Part shown: positions 27,068-35,068 of the stretch, piece after piece
Layout of the letters: each line of letters starts with the position of its first letter
Numbering within the stretch: the stretch's first letter is position 1
Origin: CAILZL01 sp050248275
GTDB lineage: Bacteria > Pseudomonadota > Gammaproteobacteria > Steroidobacterales > Steroidobacteraceae
DNA: 64,000 nt
Reading direction: 5' to 3'
NCBI GenBank assembly: GCA_050248275.1
Contig: JBFWSR010000009.1
Location: 1 to 64,000 of the forward strand
The notes under the pieces: generated by a model
The model's input: the letters and a program-made list of their open reading frames with translations, nothing else
Databases searched by the model: none
Told to the model about the DNA's origin: nothing
Program-made: the position numbers and the translations under genes

Positions 27068-27314
27068 TGTGATTTTCCTCAGTGTCATGGTTGATGATGA
27101 ATGTGGATCCCTGCTTCGAGTTTTTTGATTCTACCCCGAAACATCCGCGCCATCATTTAGCCGATTGTGTGCCTGATAGCGCCTCATAGAAACTGTTCGG
27201 GTATTTCACAATAATGCCGTCTGACCCTGGGCCGCGCCACCCGGGGTATCCGCAGCGTCATTGCCTATCAGGCCGTCATTCCGAACCATTGCACTCGAAA
27301 GGTGCGGAGGCATT

Positions 27315-27947
27315 TCACGGCTTGGCCAGGTGCCGCTGTTCAAGTTCGCGCACCACATCCGCCAGCGACAGATCGCGACTCTTCAGCACCAGAGCCAGGT
27401 GATACAACAGATCGGCGGATTCGGAAACCAGACGATCGGTTTCCTGCGTGACGGCGGCGAGCGCGACTTCCACGCCTTCTTCGCCGACTTTCTGCGCCAT
27501 GCGGGTGATGCCGCGTTCCCAGATGCGGGCGGTATAACTGCCTTCGGGTTGGTCGGCGATGCGCTGGGCGATCACGGCTTCCAGTTTGCTCAGAAAACCG
27601 ATGCGTTCGGCCACCGTGACGGGCTCGTCGCCGAAACAGGTGAGGGCGCCGGTGTGGCAGGTGGGACCAACGGGATTGGCGGTGACCAGCAGCGTGTCGT
27701 TATCGCAATCGACATGAATATCGACCAGTCGCAGCACATGGCCCGAGGTTTCACCCTTGGTCCACAAGCGTTGCTTGTTGCGACTGAAGAAGGTGACCTG
27801 CTGGCTGCTCAGGGTTCTAGCCAGCGCTTCCTGGTTCATGTAGCCCAGCATCAGCACGCGGCCGGTTTGATAATCCTGCACGATGGCAGGCAACAGGCCG
27901 GATTCGTCCTTGCTCCAGTCGAGCAGATTCAATGCGTTGTTATTCAT
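27315..27947 (-). CDS. hisI: Bifunctional phosphoribosyl-AMP cyclohydrolase / phosphoribosyl-ATP pyrophosphatase
   Basis: 210 residues in two domains. The N-terminal cyclohydrolase (about 1-115) has WTKGETSG, the metal-site VDCDNDTLL and GPTCHTG. The C-terminal MazG-like pyrophosphatase (about 120-205) has GSYTARIWERG and KVGEEGVEVALAA followed by SESADLLYHLALVL. It catalyses steps 2 and 3 of histidine synthesis. It is the last gene of the his operon, 12 bases after hisF. This fused form (hisIE) is the enterobacterial and xanthomonad arrangement. Confidence 0.96.
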   Translation of the reverse strand: MNNNALNLLDWSKDESGLLPAIVQDYQTGRVLMLGYMNQEALARTLSSQQVTFFSRNKQRLWTKGETSGHVLRLVDIHVDCDNDTLLVTANPVGPTCHTGALTCFGDEPVTVAERIGFLSKLEAVIAQRIADQPEGSYTARIWERGITRMAQKVGEEGVEVALAAVTQETDRLVSESADLLYHLALVLKSRDLSLADVVRELEQRHLAKP

Positions 27948-27959
27948 CTTAATTATTTC

Positions 27960-28727
27960 TCAGGGTCGAATCTCGATGTGCTCGGCGCGCAGATACTGTT
28001 TCAAATCGGGAATGGCGATGTTGCCGCTGTGAAAGACGCTGGCGGCCAGGGCGCCATCGACATGCGCTTCATTGAAGACATCGCGAAAGTGTTCAGGCAA
28101 GCCCGCGCCACCGGAGGCAATCAGTGGCACCTTGCAGATGTTGCGTATCACTTTCAGTTGCGCCAGATCATAGCCCGAACGCACGCCGTCGCTGGCCATG
28201 CAATTGAGCACGATCTCGCCGGCGCCACGCAGTTGTACTTCGCGCACCCAATCGACTGTGCTGCGTGCGCTGTCACGAGTACGGGTCGGATCCCCCGTGA
28301 ATTGATACACGCGAAAGTCGCCGTCGATGGTCTGACTGTCGATGCCGACCACCACGCACTGCGCACCAAAGCGTGCGCTCAGCCGGTTGATCAGATCAGG
28401 ATCGCTGAGCGCCGGCGAATTGATGGAGATTTTTTCCGCGCCTTCGCCCAGCACCTGTTCGGCTTCGGCCACGGAACGAATGCCGCCGGCGACGCAGAAG
28501 GGAATATCCAGGATGCGCGCAATGCGGGTGATCCAGCTGCGATCCACGGTGCGACCGTGCGGGCTGGCAGTGATGTCATAGAACACCAGTTCGTCGGCGC
28601 CTGCATCGCGGTAACGTGTTGCCAGTTCAATGATGTCGCCCACCACCACGTGGTCGCGGAAGCGCACGCCCTTGACGACCTGGCCGTCGCGGACATCGAG
28701 ACAGGGAATTATGCGTTTCGCAAGAAT
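27960..28727 (-). CDS. hisF: Imidazole glycerol phosphate synthase cyclase subunit HisF, with ATT start codon
   Basis: A (beta/alpha)8-barrel cyclase that takes ammonia from HisH and makes IGP and AICAR. Conservation demands the start ILAKRIIPCLDVRDGQVVKG, which begins at an ATT codon (28725-28727). AGGAG lies eight bases upstream, an in-frame TGA precedes it, and no ATG, GTG or TTG is available before residue 21. Starting at residue 21 would remove catalytic Asp11 (in PCLDV). The protein is 255 residues, the normal length. It overlaps the end of hisA by 19 bases, so translational coupling is likely. A base error turning ATG into ATT is the alternative. Confidence 0.93.
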   Translation of the reverse strand: MLAKRIIPCLDVRDGQVVKGVRFRDHVVVGDIIELATRYRDAGADELVFYDITASPHGRTVDRSWITRIARILDIPFCVAGGIRSVAEAEQVLGEGAEKISINSPALSDPDLINRLSARFGAQCVVVGIDSQTIDGDFRVYQFTGDPTRTRDSARSTVDWVREVQLRGAGEIVLNCMASDGVRSGYDLAQLKVIRNICKVPLIASGGAGLPEHFRDVFNEAHVDGALAASVFHSGNIAIPDLKQYLRAEHIEIRP

Positions 28728-29449
28728 GGCCGTAACTCCTCAGCAGAAATCTTGTTTTCCAGCAATGCGCGGCCGCTGATCACCGCAGCCACGCCGCAGT
28801 CGCGTAGCGCATGCAGATCGCGCACGGATGCTACACCACCCGAAGCCTGCCACTGCACGCCGGGGAAGCGGCTTACGGCATCCGCATACAACGCGCAGTT
28901 GGGACCGGTAAGGGCGCCATCGCGGGCAATGTCGGTACACAGTACGTGGCTGAAACCAGCGGCGACATAGCGTTCCAGCAGCGCCCAGAGGCTGACATCC
29001 GAGGTGCGTTGCCAACCATGCGTGGTGAGATAAGGGGTGTTGCTGTTGTCGATGCGTACATCGAATGCCAGCACCAGTTTGTCGGTGCCCACTGCCTTGC
29101 CCCAGCCGATCACTTCATCCGGTTTGGAGACCGCCACACTGCCCACCACGGCGCGCTGCACGCCCAGTGACAACAGGTTCTGCACGCGTTCCAGCATACG
29201 CAGGCCACCGCCCACTTGCAGATGCGCCACTTGCTTGGCGGCGAAACTGGAGATCAAGCCGTGATTGGCCTGTGAGCCGTCTTTGGCGCCATCCAGATCC
29301 ACGACGTGTACATGTTCTGCTCCCAGTGCGACATAGCGATCCAGAATTTCGACAGGGTTGCTGCTGTACTGGGTTTCGGCGGCAAAGTCGCCCTGGAACA
29401 GACGCACGCAGCGACCGTCTTTCAGATCAATGGCAGGAATCAATTGCAT
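28709..29449 (-). CDS. hisA: Phosphoribosylformimino-5-aminoimidazole carboxamide ribotide isomerase
   Basis: A 246-residue (beta/alpha)8-barrel isomerase of step 4 in histidine synthesis, cytosolic. The N-terminal MQLIPAIDLKDGRCVRLFQG holds the catalytic aspartate, and the second half has CTDIARDGALTGPN with the acid/base Asp. QASGGVASVRDL and AVISGRALLE bind the phosphates. Length is normal. The gene starts 18 bases after hisH and its 3' end contains the hisF Shine-Dalgarno and start. Confidence 0.97.
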   Translation of the reverse strand: MQLIPAIDLKDGRCVRLFQGDFAAETQYSSNPVEILDRYVALGAEHVHVVDLDGAKDGSQANHGLISSFAAKQVAHLQVGGGLRMLERVQNLLSLGVQRAVVGSVAVSKPDEVIGWGKAVGTDKLVLAFDVRIDNSNTPYLTTHGWQRTSDVSLWALLERYVAAGFSHVLCTDIARDGALTGPNCALYADAVSRFPGVQWQASGGVASVRDLHALRDCGVAAVISGRALLENKISAEELRPFLRNA

Positions 29450-29467
29450 GATGGCGAGGCCGGGTCC

Positions 29468-30076
29468 TTATTCGATGGACAGAAAATTCTGCAACAACAG
29501 CGCGCCGGATCTGGCAGAGCGTTCCGGATGGCACTGCACGCCGAACACGTTCTCGCGCTGCACGATGGCGGAGAAGTTCTCACCGTAATGGGTGGTGGCG
29601 AGCGTGTCGTCGCCTACCGGCGCGCAGTAGCTGTGAACGTAGTAGACATAGTCGTTCTCGCTGAAATTCTTGAGCAGTGGCGAGGGATGGATGATTTCCA
29701 GGTTGTTCCAGCCCATGTGCGGCACTGGCAACCCTTCACGATCCGGAAAGCGACGCACGCGGCCCGGCAGCAGACCCAGGCAGTCCACATCGCCTTCTTC
29801 AGAAGAATCGAACAGCAGTTGCATGCCCACACAAATGCCGAGGAAAGGCTGTTGCAGATTGAGAATGGTATCCACCAGATCGGCGCGTTCCAGACGGCCC
29901 ATGCAATCCGCCGCTGCACCAACGCCGGGCAGGATCACATGCGTGGCATTGCGAATGACCAGACTGTCCGTGGTCAGCATGGACTGATAGCCCAGACGTT
30001 CGATGGCATAACGCAGCGAGGCGATATTGGCGCCGCCACTGTCGATGATTGCCAATCGTGTGGCCGGACGCGTCAT
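29468..30076 (-). CDS. hisH: Imidazole glycerol phosphate synthase glutaminase subunit HisH
   Basis: A 202-residue class I glutamine amidotransferase that passes ammonia to HisF. The nucleophile is Cys82 in GICVGMQLL, with His183 and Glu185 in QCHPERS. The oxyanion strand is PGVGAAADCM (50-59). Its ATG overlaps the hisB stop (TAATG), so coupling is expected. Length and motifs are normal. Confidence 0.97.
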   Translation of the reverse strand: MTRPATRLAIIDSGGANIASLRYAIERLGYQSMLTTDSLVIRNATHVILPGVGAAADCMGRLERADLVDTILNLQQPFLGICVGMQLLFDSSEEGDVDCLGLLPGRVRRFPDREGLPVPHMGWNNLEIIHPSPLLKNFSENDYVYYVHSYCAPVGDDTLATTHYGENFSAIVQRENVFGVQCHPERSARSGALLLQNFLSIE

Positions 30077-31143
30077 TACAATACTCCCTTGCTGGATGGC
30101 AGCTCCGTGCCTTCAATACGGAAGGACTGACGCAGGGTGCGGCCCACGCCTTTGAAGCATGCTTCAATCATATGATGCGTATTCTCGCCGGTAACCTTGA
30201 TATTGATCGCCGCGCCAAGCGTGTCGGACAGCGAGCGGAAAAAATGTGGGACGAGCTCGGTGGGCAACTGCCCCACCTGATCGCGGCCGAACTGGCCTTC
30301 CCAGACAAAGTACGCGCGTCCCGACAGATCAATGGCCACCTGCGCCAATGATTCATCCATGGCCAGCAGAAAGCCATAGCGACCAATGCCTTTCTTGTCG
30401 CCCAGCGCAGTGCGCAACGCCTGTCCCAGCGCCAGTGCGCAGTCTTCAATGGTGTGGTGTTCGTCGATATGCAGATCGCCGGCGCAATTCAATTGCAGCG
30501 AGAAGCCGCCATGCCGCGCGATCTGTTCCAGCATGTGATCGAAGAAGCCCAGACCGGTATGAATCTGCACGGGCGTTTCCCGATCCAGATTCACCCGCAC
30601 GCTGATGTCGGTTTCCTTGGTCTTGCGCACGATCTCGGCGATGCGTTCGCGCCTGCACAAACGATCGGCAATCTGGTTCCAGGTTTCGCCGGAGTTTTTC
30701 GCCGTGGCCAGCCGGATGCCGGTGACGCCAATGTTTCTGGCCAACTGCAAATCGGTTTCACGATCACCGATGACGTAGCTGTTGGCCAGATCGATATCCT
30801 GTTTCAGATATTCGGTCAGCAGACCGGTTTTGGGTTTGCGGCACTCGCAGTTGTCGCGGGGGAAATGCGGACAGAAAAACTCGGCAGTGAACTTGACACC
30901 CTGCGAACTGAAAATATCACTGATGAAATTCTGTGCAGCCTGAAAATGTTCTTCGGGGAAACTGGCCGTGCCGCGGCCGTCCTGATTGCTGACCACCACC
31001 AGTTCATAGCCGGCGGCCTGCAGCTTCAGCAGGGCAGGAATCACCTCCGGCATGAGCTTGATCTTGTCGATGCGATCCACCTGTTCGTCGGCGGGCTCTT
31101 CCACCAGCGTGCCGTCGCGGTCAATGAACAAGACGCGCTTCAT
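30076..31143 (-). CDS. hisB: Bifunctional histidinol-phosphatase / imidazoleglycerol-phosphate dehydratase HisB
   Basis: 355 residues from ATG 31143; the longer frame upstream is not conserved. The N-terminal HAD phosphatase (1-165) has the nucleophile motif FIDRDGTLVEEP and a zinc-binding CPHFPRDNCECRKP segment. The C-terminal dehydratase (about 168-355) has DHMLEQIARHGGF, HTIEDCALALGQAL and HMIEACFKG with its manganese-binding histidines. It catalyses steps 6 and 8. The fused form occurs in enterics and xanthomonads. It overlaps hisC by four bases and hisH by one. Confidence 0.97.
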   Translation of the reverse strand: MKRVLFIDRDGTLVEEPADEQVDRIDKIKLMPEVIPALLKLQAAGYELVVVSNQDGRGTASFPEEHFQAAQNFISDIFSSQGVKFTAEFFCPHFPRDNCECRKPKTGLLTEYLKQDIDLANSYVIGDRETDLQLARNIGVTGIRLATAKNSGETWNQIADRLCRRERIAEIVRKTKETDISVRVNLDRETPVQIHTGLGFFDHMLEQIARHGGFSLQLNCAGDLHIDEHHTIEDCALALGQALRTALGDKKGIGRYGFLLAMDESLAQVAIDLSGRAYFVWEGQFGRDQVGQLPTELVPHFFRSLSDTLGAAINIKVTGENTHHMIEACFKGVGRTLRQSFRIEGTELPSSKGVL

Positions 31144-32231
31144 GCCGTTGCTCCTGTGTGGGTTGGTTCGGCAGCGCGCAGCCCCTGCAGCAAACGAGTG
31201 TTCTGTTCCGGCGTGCCTACGGTAATGCGCAGGCAATTGGCGCATTGCGGCTGACTGCGTTGATCGCGCACGATCAGACCCACCGCTTTGGCCGCATTGA
31301 ACACCTGCTCAGCATCCACACACTCCACCAGCAGAAAGTTCGCGTCACTGGGAAACACCTGCTGGATCAATGGCGACTGTTTGAGTTGCGTGCTGAGTTT
31401 GCTGCGCTCGGTGATCAGCGTGTCGATGCGTTGCTGGATGAGTGCGCGATGCGCCGACGCAGTGGCGGCCAGCACGGTTTCAACCGTCGAGCTGGGGATG
31501 GCGTAGGGTGGAATCACGCGCGCCAGCAGACTGATGATGTCGGCATCGGCAAGGGTGGTGCCGCAACGCGCGCCGGCCAGTGCATAAGCCTTCGACAGCG
31601 TGCGCAGGATCACCAGATTCGGATGTTGCGCCAGTACCGTCGTGAAGCTGGGACGCTGCGCGAATTCGATGTAAGCCTCGTCCACCACGACCAGCGCCCG
31701 GCCATCGAGTGTGCGACACAGCGACAACATGGCATCGACATCCAGCGCATTGCCCGGTGGATTGCCGGGCGAGCAGAGGAATACCAGTTTCACATTGGCT
31801 GTACAGGCGGCCAGTACCCTGTCGTAGTCAAGTGCAAAGCCGGAGGCACTGCGAATCAGGGGTACTTCGATCACGCTCGCACCCTGCACCCTGGCCGCAA
31901 CCTTGTAGAAGCCAAAAGTAGGCGGACAGATCACGATGCTGTCCTGTCCGGCGCGACAGAAACTGCGTATCAATAGATCAATGCCTTCATCGCTGCCGCG
32001 ACCCGCCAGCACTTGCTCGATATGCACACCATAGAGTTCCGCCAGGCGCGCATGCAGTGCTTCTGCAGGCGATTCCGGATAACGGTTCAAGCCTGCGACA
32101 GAATCGTCGCCGGCGGCGCGCCAGGGATTTTCGTTGGCATGCAGGCGTTCATAGGCTGGATCCCATACTGCATGCACATAAGGTTGCAGCGTGAGAATGT
32201 CGGGACGCGCCAAGGCAAGATTCTTGTTCAT
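31140..32231 (-). CDS. hisC: Histidinol-phosphate aminotransferase
   Basis: A 363-residue fold-type I PLP aminotransferase of step 7. ANENPW near the N-terminus, GRGSDEGIDLL, PTFGFY, VVDEAYIEFA and the PLP lysine in RTLSKAYALAGARCG are all present. LVECVDAEQVFNAA and LRITVGTPEQN complete the C-terminal substrate region. It overlaps both hisD and hisB by four bases (ATGA), so the central his genes are tightly coupled. Confidence 0.97.
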   Translation of the reverse strand: MNKNLALARPDILTLQPYVHAVWDPAYERLHANENPWRAAGDDSVAGLNRYPESPAEALHARLAELYGVHIEQVLAGRGSDEGIDLLIRSFCRAGQDSIVICPPTFGFYKVAARVQGASVIEVPLIRSASGFALDYDRVLAACTANVKLVFLCSPGNPPGNALDVDAMLSLCRTLDGRALVVVDEAYIEFAQRPSFTTVLAQHPNLVILRTLSKAYALAGARCGTTLADADIISLLARVIPPYAIPSSTVETVLAATASAHRALIQQRIDTLITERSKLSTQLKQSPLIQQVFPSDANFLLVECVDAEQVFNAAKAVGLIVRDQRSQPQCANCLRITVGTPEQNTRLLQGLRAAEPTHTGATA

Positions 32232-33556
32232 GATGCACCGCCATCAAGCTGTGCCATGCGCACCCTCACGGCATTGGCATGGGCATCCAGCCCTTCCAGC
32301 TCCGCAATCGTGACTGCGGTGGGACCGAGATCCTGCAAACCCGCGCTGCTCAATTCCTGCACGGTCATGCGCTTCATGAAGTCGGCCAGGGACAAACCAC
32401 TGTAGGCGCGCGCAAAGCCATAGGTGGGCAACACATGGTTGGTGCCGCTGCAATAATCGCCCATGGTTTCCGGTGTCCACGGACCGAGGAACACGGAACC
32501 GGCATTGCGTATCTGCGGCAGCCAGCTGCGCGCATTGTTTACTTGCACGATCAAGTGTTCAGGAGCGTATGCATTGCTTACAGCAAATGCCGTGCTCAGA
32601 TCATTCACAATAATCAGTCGTGCATGTTCCAGTGCTTTGAGCAGGGTGCTTTCGCGGGACAGGAGAGCTGTCTGTCGATCCAGTTCAACCAGTACCTGAT
32701 CGGTCAGCGCATTCGAAGTGGTGACCAGAATGGACTGGGCATCGACGCTGTGTTCTGCCTGCGCCAGCAGGTCGGCGGCAACAAATGCCGGATTGGCCTG
32801 CTCATCCGCAATCACCAGCACTTCGGAAGGACCGGCGGGCAGGTCGAGTGCTGCACCATTGGGGTCATTTGCCACCAGCAGTTTTGCAGCCGTGACCCAG
32901 CGATTGCCGGGGCCAAATATCTTGTCGGTCTTGGGTATGGATTCGGTGCCGAAGGCCATCGCAGCCACGGCCTGCGCGCCGCCCACCTTGAATACGCGAT
33001 CAATGCCGCAGAGTCGCGCAGTGACCAGTACAGCCGGATCGGCGCTGCCGTCGCGGCGCGGTGGTGTGCACAGGATACGTGTGGGACAGTTGGCAATGCT
33101 GGCCGGCACGGCGAGCATGATGACCGTGGAGGGCAGGGGCGCGGTGCCGGCCGGTGCATACAAGCCGACCGCATCAATGGCGCGGTAATGACGCTCGCAG
33201 ACCACGCCGGGTGAGGTTTCGACGCGCAGTGGTTCGCTCAGCTGTGCTTCATGGAAGCGTCGCACATTGGCGATGGCGCGTTTGAGTGCGGTGAGTTGTA
33301 CTTCGGTCAATGCCTGTTCGGCGACGGCAAACTCGGCGTCACTGACTTGCAATTGATCGAGCCTGGCGCCGTCAAAGCGTTCAGTGAGGATGCGCAGCGC
33401 AGCATCGCCGCCGGCACGCACTTCATCAATGATGGCTTGCGTCTTTTGCAGGACTTCCGTCGCATTATCTTGCGCAGGGCGATTCAACGCCGCAGCCTGT
33501 TCTGCTGCAGTCAGTGTCGACCAGACAATGCGCCGGGCTTTGATACGAGTAGTCAT
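32228..33556 (-). CDS. hisD: Histidinol dehydrogenase
   Basis: A 442-residue zinc- and NAD-dependent enzyme that oxidises histidinol to histidine in two steps. The motifs KVGGAQAVAAMAFGTE, GPGNRWVTAAK, DLPAGPSEVLVIAD and ADLLAQAEHS, then YAPEHLIVQV and GTNHVLPTYGFARAYSGL are intact and include the metal ligands (Gln, His, Asp, His). The start at ATG 33556 follows hisG by 13 bases. Length is usual. Confidence 0.97.
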   Translation of the reverse strand: MTTRIKARRIVWSTLTAAEQAAALNRPAQDNATEVLQKTQAIIDEVRAGGDAALRILTERFDGARLDQLQVSDAEFAVAEQALTEVQLTALKRAIANVRRFHEAQLSEPLRVETSPGVVCERHYRAIDAVGLYAPAGTAPLPSTVIMLAVPASIANCPTRILCTPPRRDGSADPAVLVTARLCGIDRVFKVGGAQAVAAMAFGTESIPKTDKIFGPGNRWVTAAKLLVANDPNGAALDLPAGPSEVLVIADEQANPAFVAADLLAQAEHSVDAQSILVTTSNALTDQVLVELDRQTALLSRESTLLKALEHARLIIVNDLSTAFAVSNAYAPEHLIVQVNNARSWLPQIRNAGSVFLGPWTPETMGDYCSGTNHVLPTYGFARAYSGLSLADFMKRMTVQELSSAGLQDLGPTAVTIAELEGLDAHANAVRVRMAQLDGGAS

Positions 33557-33569
33557 CAGTTCGATATCT

Positions 33570-34469
33570 TTAATTCAGCATCTTTTCCACCGGCAATACC
33601 AGCATCGAGCTGGCGCCGGCTTTCTTCAGGCTTTCCAGGGTTTCCCAGAACACGGCCTCGCGACACACGGCATGTACCGCGACTTTGTCGGGATGACCTT
33701 CCAGCGGAATGATCGTCGGCGATTCGCTACCGGGCAGCAATTGCTTGATCTGTTCCAGCCTGGCGCGCGGCGCATGCAGCATGATGTACTTGCTTTCCTT
33801 GACCTGCTGCACGCCATCGACGCGCACCATCAGGCGATGAATCCAGTCCTGCTTTTCATCGCTGACCGCCAGCGGCGTGCGGATGATGGCTGCCTGACTT
33901 TCCAGAATGGTTTCCACTTCGCTGAGATGATTCGCGGTCAGCGTGGCGCCGGTCGAGACCAGATCGCAGATCACATCAGAGCGACCCAGCCGCGGTGCAA
34001 TTTCCACCGCACCGCTGAGGATGACAATTTCGGCCTGTATCTGGTTCTGCTTCAAGTAGCGGCCCAGGATATTCGGATAAGTGGTGGCAATGCGCTTGCC
34101 TTGCAGCGACTGTGCATCCCGATAGTTGAAATCGTCCGGCACGGCGATGGACAGGCGGCAGCGGCCATGGTCCAGCAGCATGAGTTGCTCGAACAGCGGC
34201 TTGATGCCTTTGGCTTCAAAGGCCAGACGTTTTTCCTCGATGACATTCAAACCGACGATGCCCAGATCAGCCACATCCTGCTGTACCAGGTCGGGTATGT
34301 CATCATCGCGCACCAGCAGCACATCCAGCGGCATGTTTTCGCCGTAGCAGATCAGCTGATCCTTGCCACGGCTGTACTTCAGACCGCAGCGCGCCAGCAG
34401 ATCCAGCGAGTTTTCAGTCAGCCGTCCGGATTTTTGTATGGCGACCTTCAGACGAGTGTGTTTGTCCAT
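33570..34469 (-). CDS. hisG: ATP phosphoribosyltransferase, long form
   Basis: A 299-residue enzyme of the first committed step, of the long HisG type that is feedback-inhibited by histidine through a C-terminal ACT-like domain (about 225-299, including ARLEQIKQLLPGSESPTIIPL). The catalytic part begins MDKHTRLKVAIQKSGRLTENS and includes ATTYPNILGRYL and DVICDLVSTGATLTANHL, the PRPP-binding region. No HisZ is needed with this form. It lies 60 bases after the TrpR-like gene, with no leader peptide or histidine-rich attenuator visible between them. Confidence 0.97.
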   Translation of the reverse strand: MDKHTRLKVAIQKSGRLTENSLDLLARCGLKYSRGKDQLICYGENMPLDVLLVRDDDIPDLVQQDVADLGIVGLNVIEEKRLAFEAKGIKPLFEQLMLLDHGRCRLSIAVPDDFNYRDAQSLQGKRIATTYPNILGRYLKQNQIQAEIVILSGAVEIAPRLGRSDVICDLVSTGATLTANHLSEVETILESQAAIIRTPLAVSDEKQDWIHRLMVRVDGVQQVKESKYIMLHAPRARLEQIKQLLPGSESPTIIPLEGHPDKVAVHAVCREAVFWETLESLKKAGASSMLVLPVEKMLN

Positions 34470-34529
34470 GGATGCAATGACTGCCGTAAATAGAAGATGA
34501 TTCAGGGGAACAACGCAGATCCGGAAGGA

Positions 34530-34859
34530 TCAAACGTGTTCAGGGCGGTTGTGCCGGTGATGCAGACGTTCGCTGGCGATCTGGTAACCGCCATCACCGG
34601 CCAAAAGACAGCGCGCAACCCGGCCGATGGTGGTCAGGCTGACGCCGGTTTGCTTGTGAATCTCGCGGTAGGGTCGGCCCGCCTTGAGCAGGCCGACAAC
34701 CGCCCAGCGATCGGCCAGGGCCTGCAATTCGGCCGGGGTGCATAGATCGTGAAAGAAGGCGCGGCACTCGCCCACGCTTTGCAGCGTCAGGATGGCGGCA
34801 AACAGGGCGCGTTCGGCAAGTGCTTCCTGCCGGGGGCTGATGGCACGATTTTCTTTCAT
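34530..34859 (-). CDS. TrpR-family (YerC/YecD-like) regulator, candidate his operon repressor
   Basis: A 109-residue protein with a TrpR-fold helix-turn-helix: LCTPAELQALADRWAVVGLL followed by GRPYREIHKQTGVSLTTIGRVARCL (about residues 40-86). The remainder is the helical dimerisation part. TrpR-like YerC/YecD proteins occur upstream of his genes in several lineages and have been proposed to be histidine-responsive repressors. Here it is the first gene of the his operon and its own promoter overlaps a TrpR-like CTAG palindrome, which supports autoregulation. The effector (histidine rather than tryptophan) is inferred from position. Confidence 0.85.
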   Translation of the reverse strand: MKENRAISPRQEALAERALFAAILTLQSVGECRAFFHDLCTPAELQALADRWAVVGLLKAGRPYREIHKQTGVSLTTIGRVARCLLAGDGGYQIASERLHHRHNRPEHV

Positions 34860-34892
34860 GCGGTATGGAAATGAGGGGCAGGCAGACTGTAT

Positions 34893-34910
34893 TAACGTGC
34901 TAGTACATTA
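34893..34910. promoter_or_regulatory. CTAG-centred palindrome, candidate operator of the TrpR-like regulator
   Basis: TAACGTGCTAGTACATTA is symmetric at 14 of 18 positions around CTAG. It contains GTACTAG (minus strand), the half-site core of the E. coli TrpR box. It overlaps the -10 of the predicted his promoter, the position expected of a repressor site. Confidence 0.55.
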
Positions 34911-34933
34911 AAACAGAATCGGGCCGTGTGCAA
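34898..34933 (-). promoter_or_regulatory. Candidate sigma-70 promoter of the trpR-like-his operon
   Basis: On the minus strand TTGCAC (34928-34933) and TAATGT (34905-34910) are separated by 17 bases. Transcription would begin near 34898, about 40 bases before the ATG at 34859. A second possible pair, TTCTGT and TAATAC, brackets the same palindrome. Confidence 0.55.
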
Positions 34934-34969
34934 ATTTTTTGTTTACAGCTGTGGTCCGGGGAAAATCGC

Positions 34970-34986
34970 TGCTATAGTTTTCCAGG
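34970..34986 (+). promoter_or_regulatory. Candidate extended -10 promoter for the dioxygenase gene
   Basis: TGCTATAGT (34970-34978) is an extended -10 element with a poor -35 region. Transcription would start near 34986, leaving an 80-base leader before the ATG at 35069. It is divergent from the his promoter, with about 40 bases between the two core elements. Confidence 0.4.
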
Positions 34987-35068
34987 TTTTCGTGCATTCA
35001 CGTTGTGCATTTTGCAGCAACGATTCAGCAAACATCCGGGCAATTCATACCCGTGAGGGGAAAGCAAC

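Noticed and set aside
28667..28727. hisF starting at GTG 28667 as a 235-residue protein
   Set aside because: It would lack the first 20 residues, including the catalytic Asp11, and has no ribosome binding site; the ATT start restores the conserved N-terminus.
27261..28970. A 569-codon open frame on the plus strand through hisI, hisF and hisA
   Set aside because: It is the antisense frame of three clearly recognised his genes; the translated sequence is not protein-like.
34470..34529. Histidine leader peptide and attenuator before hisG
   Set aside because: No run of His codons and no terminator hairpin found between the TrpR-like gene and hisG.
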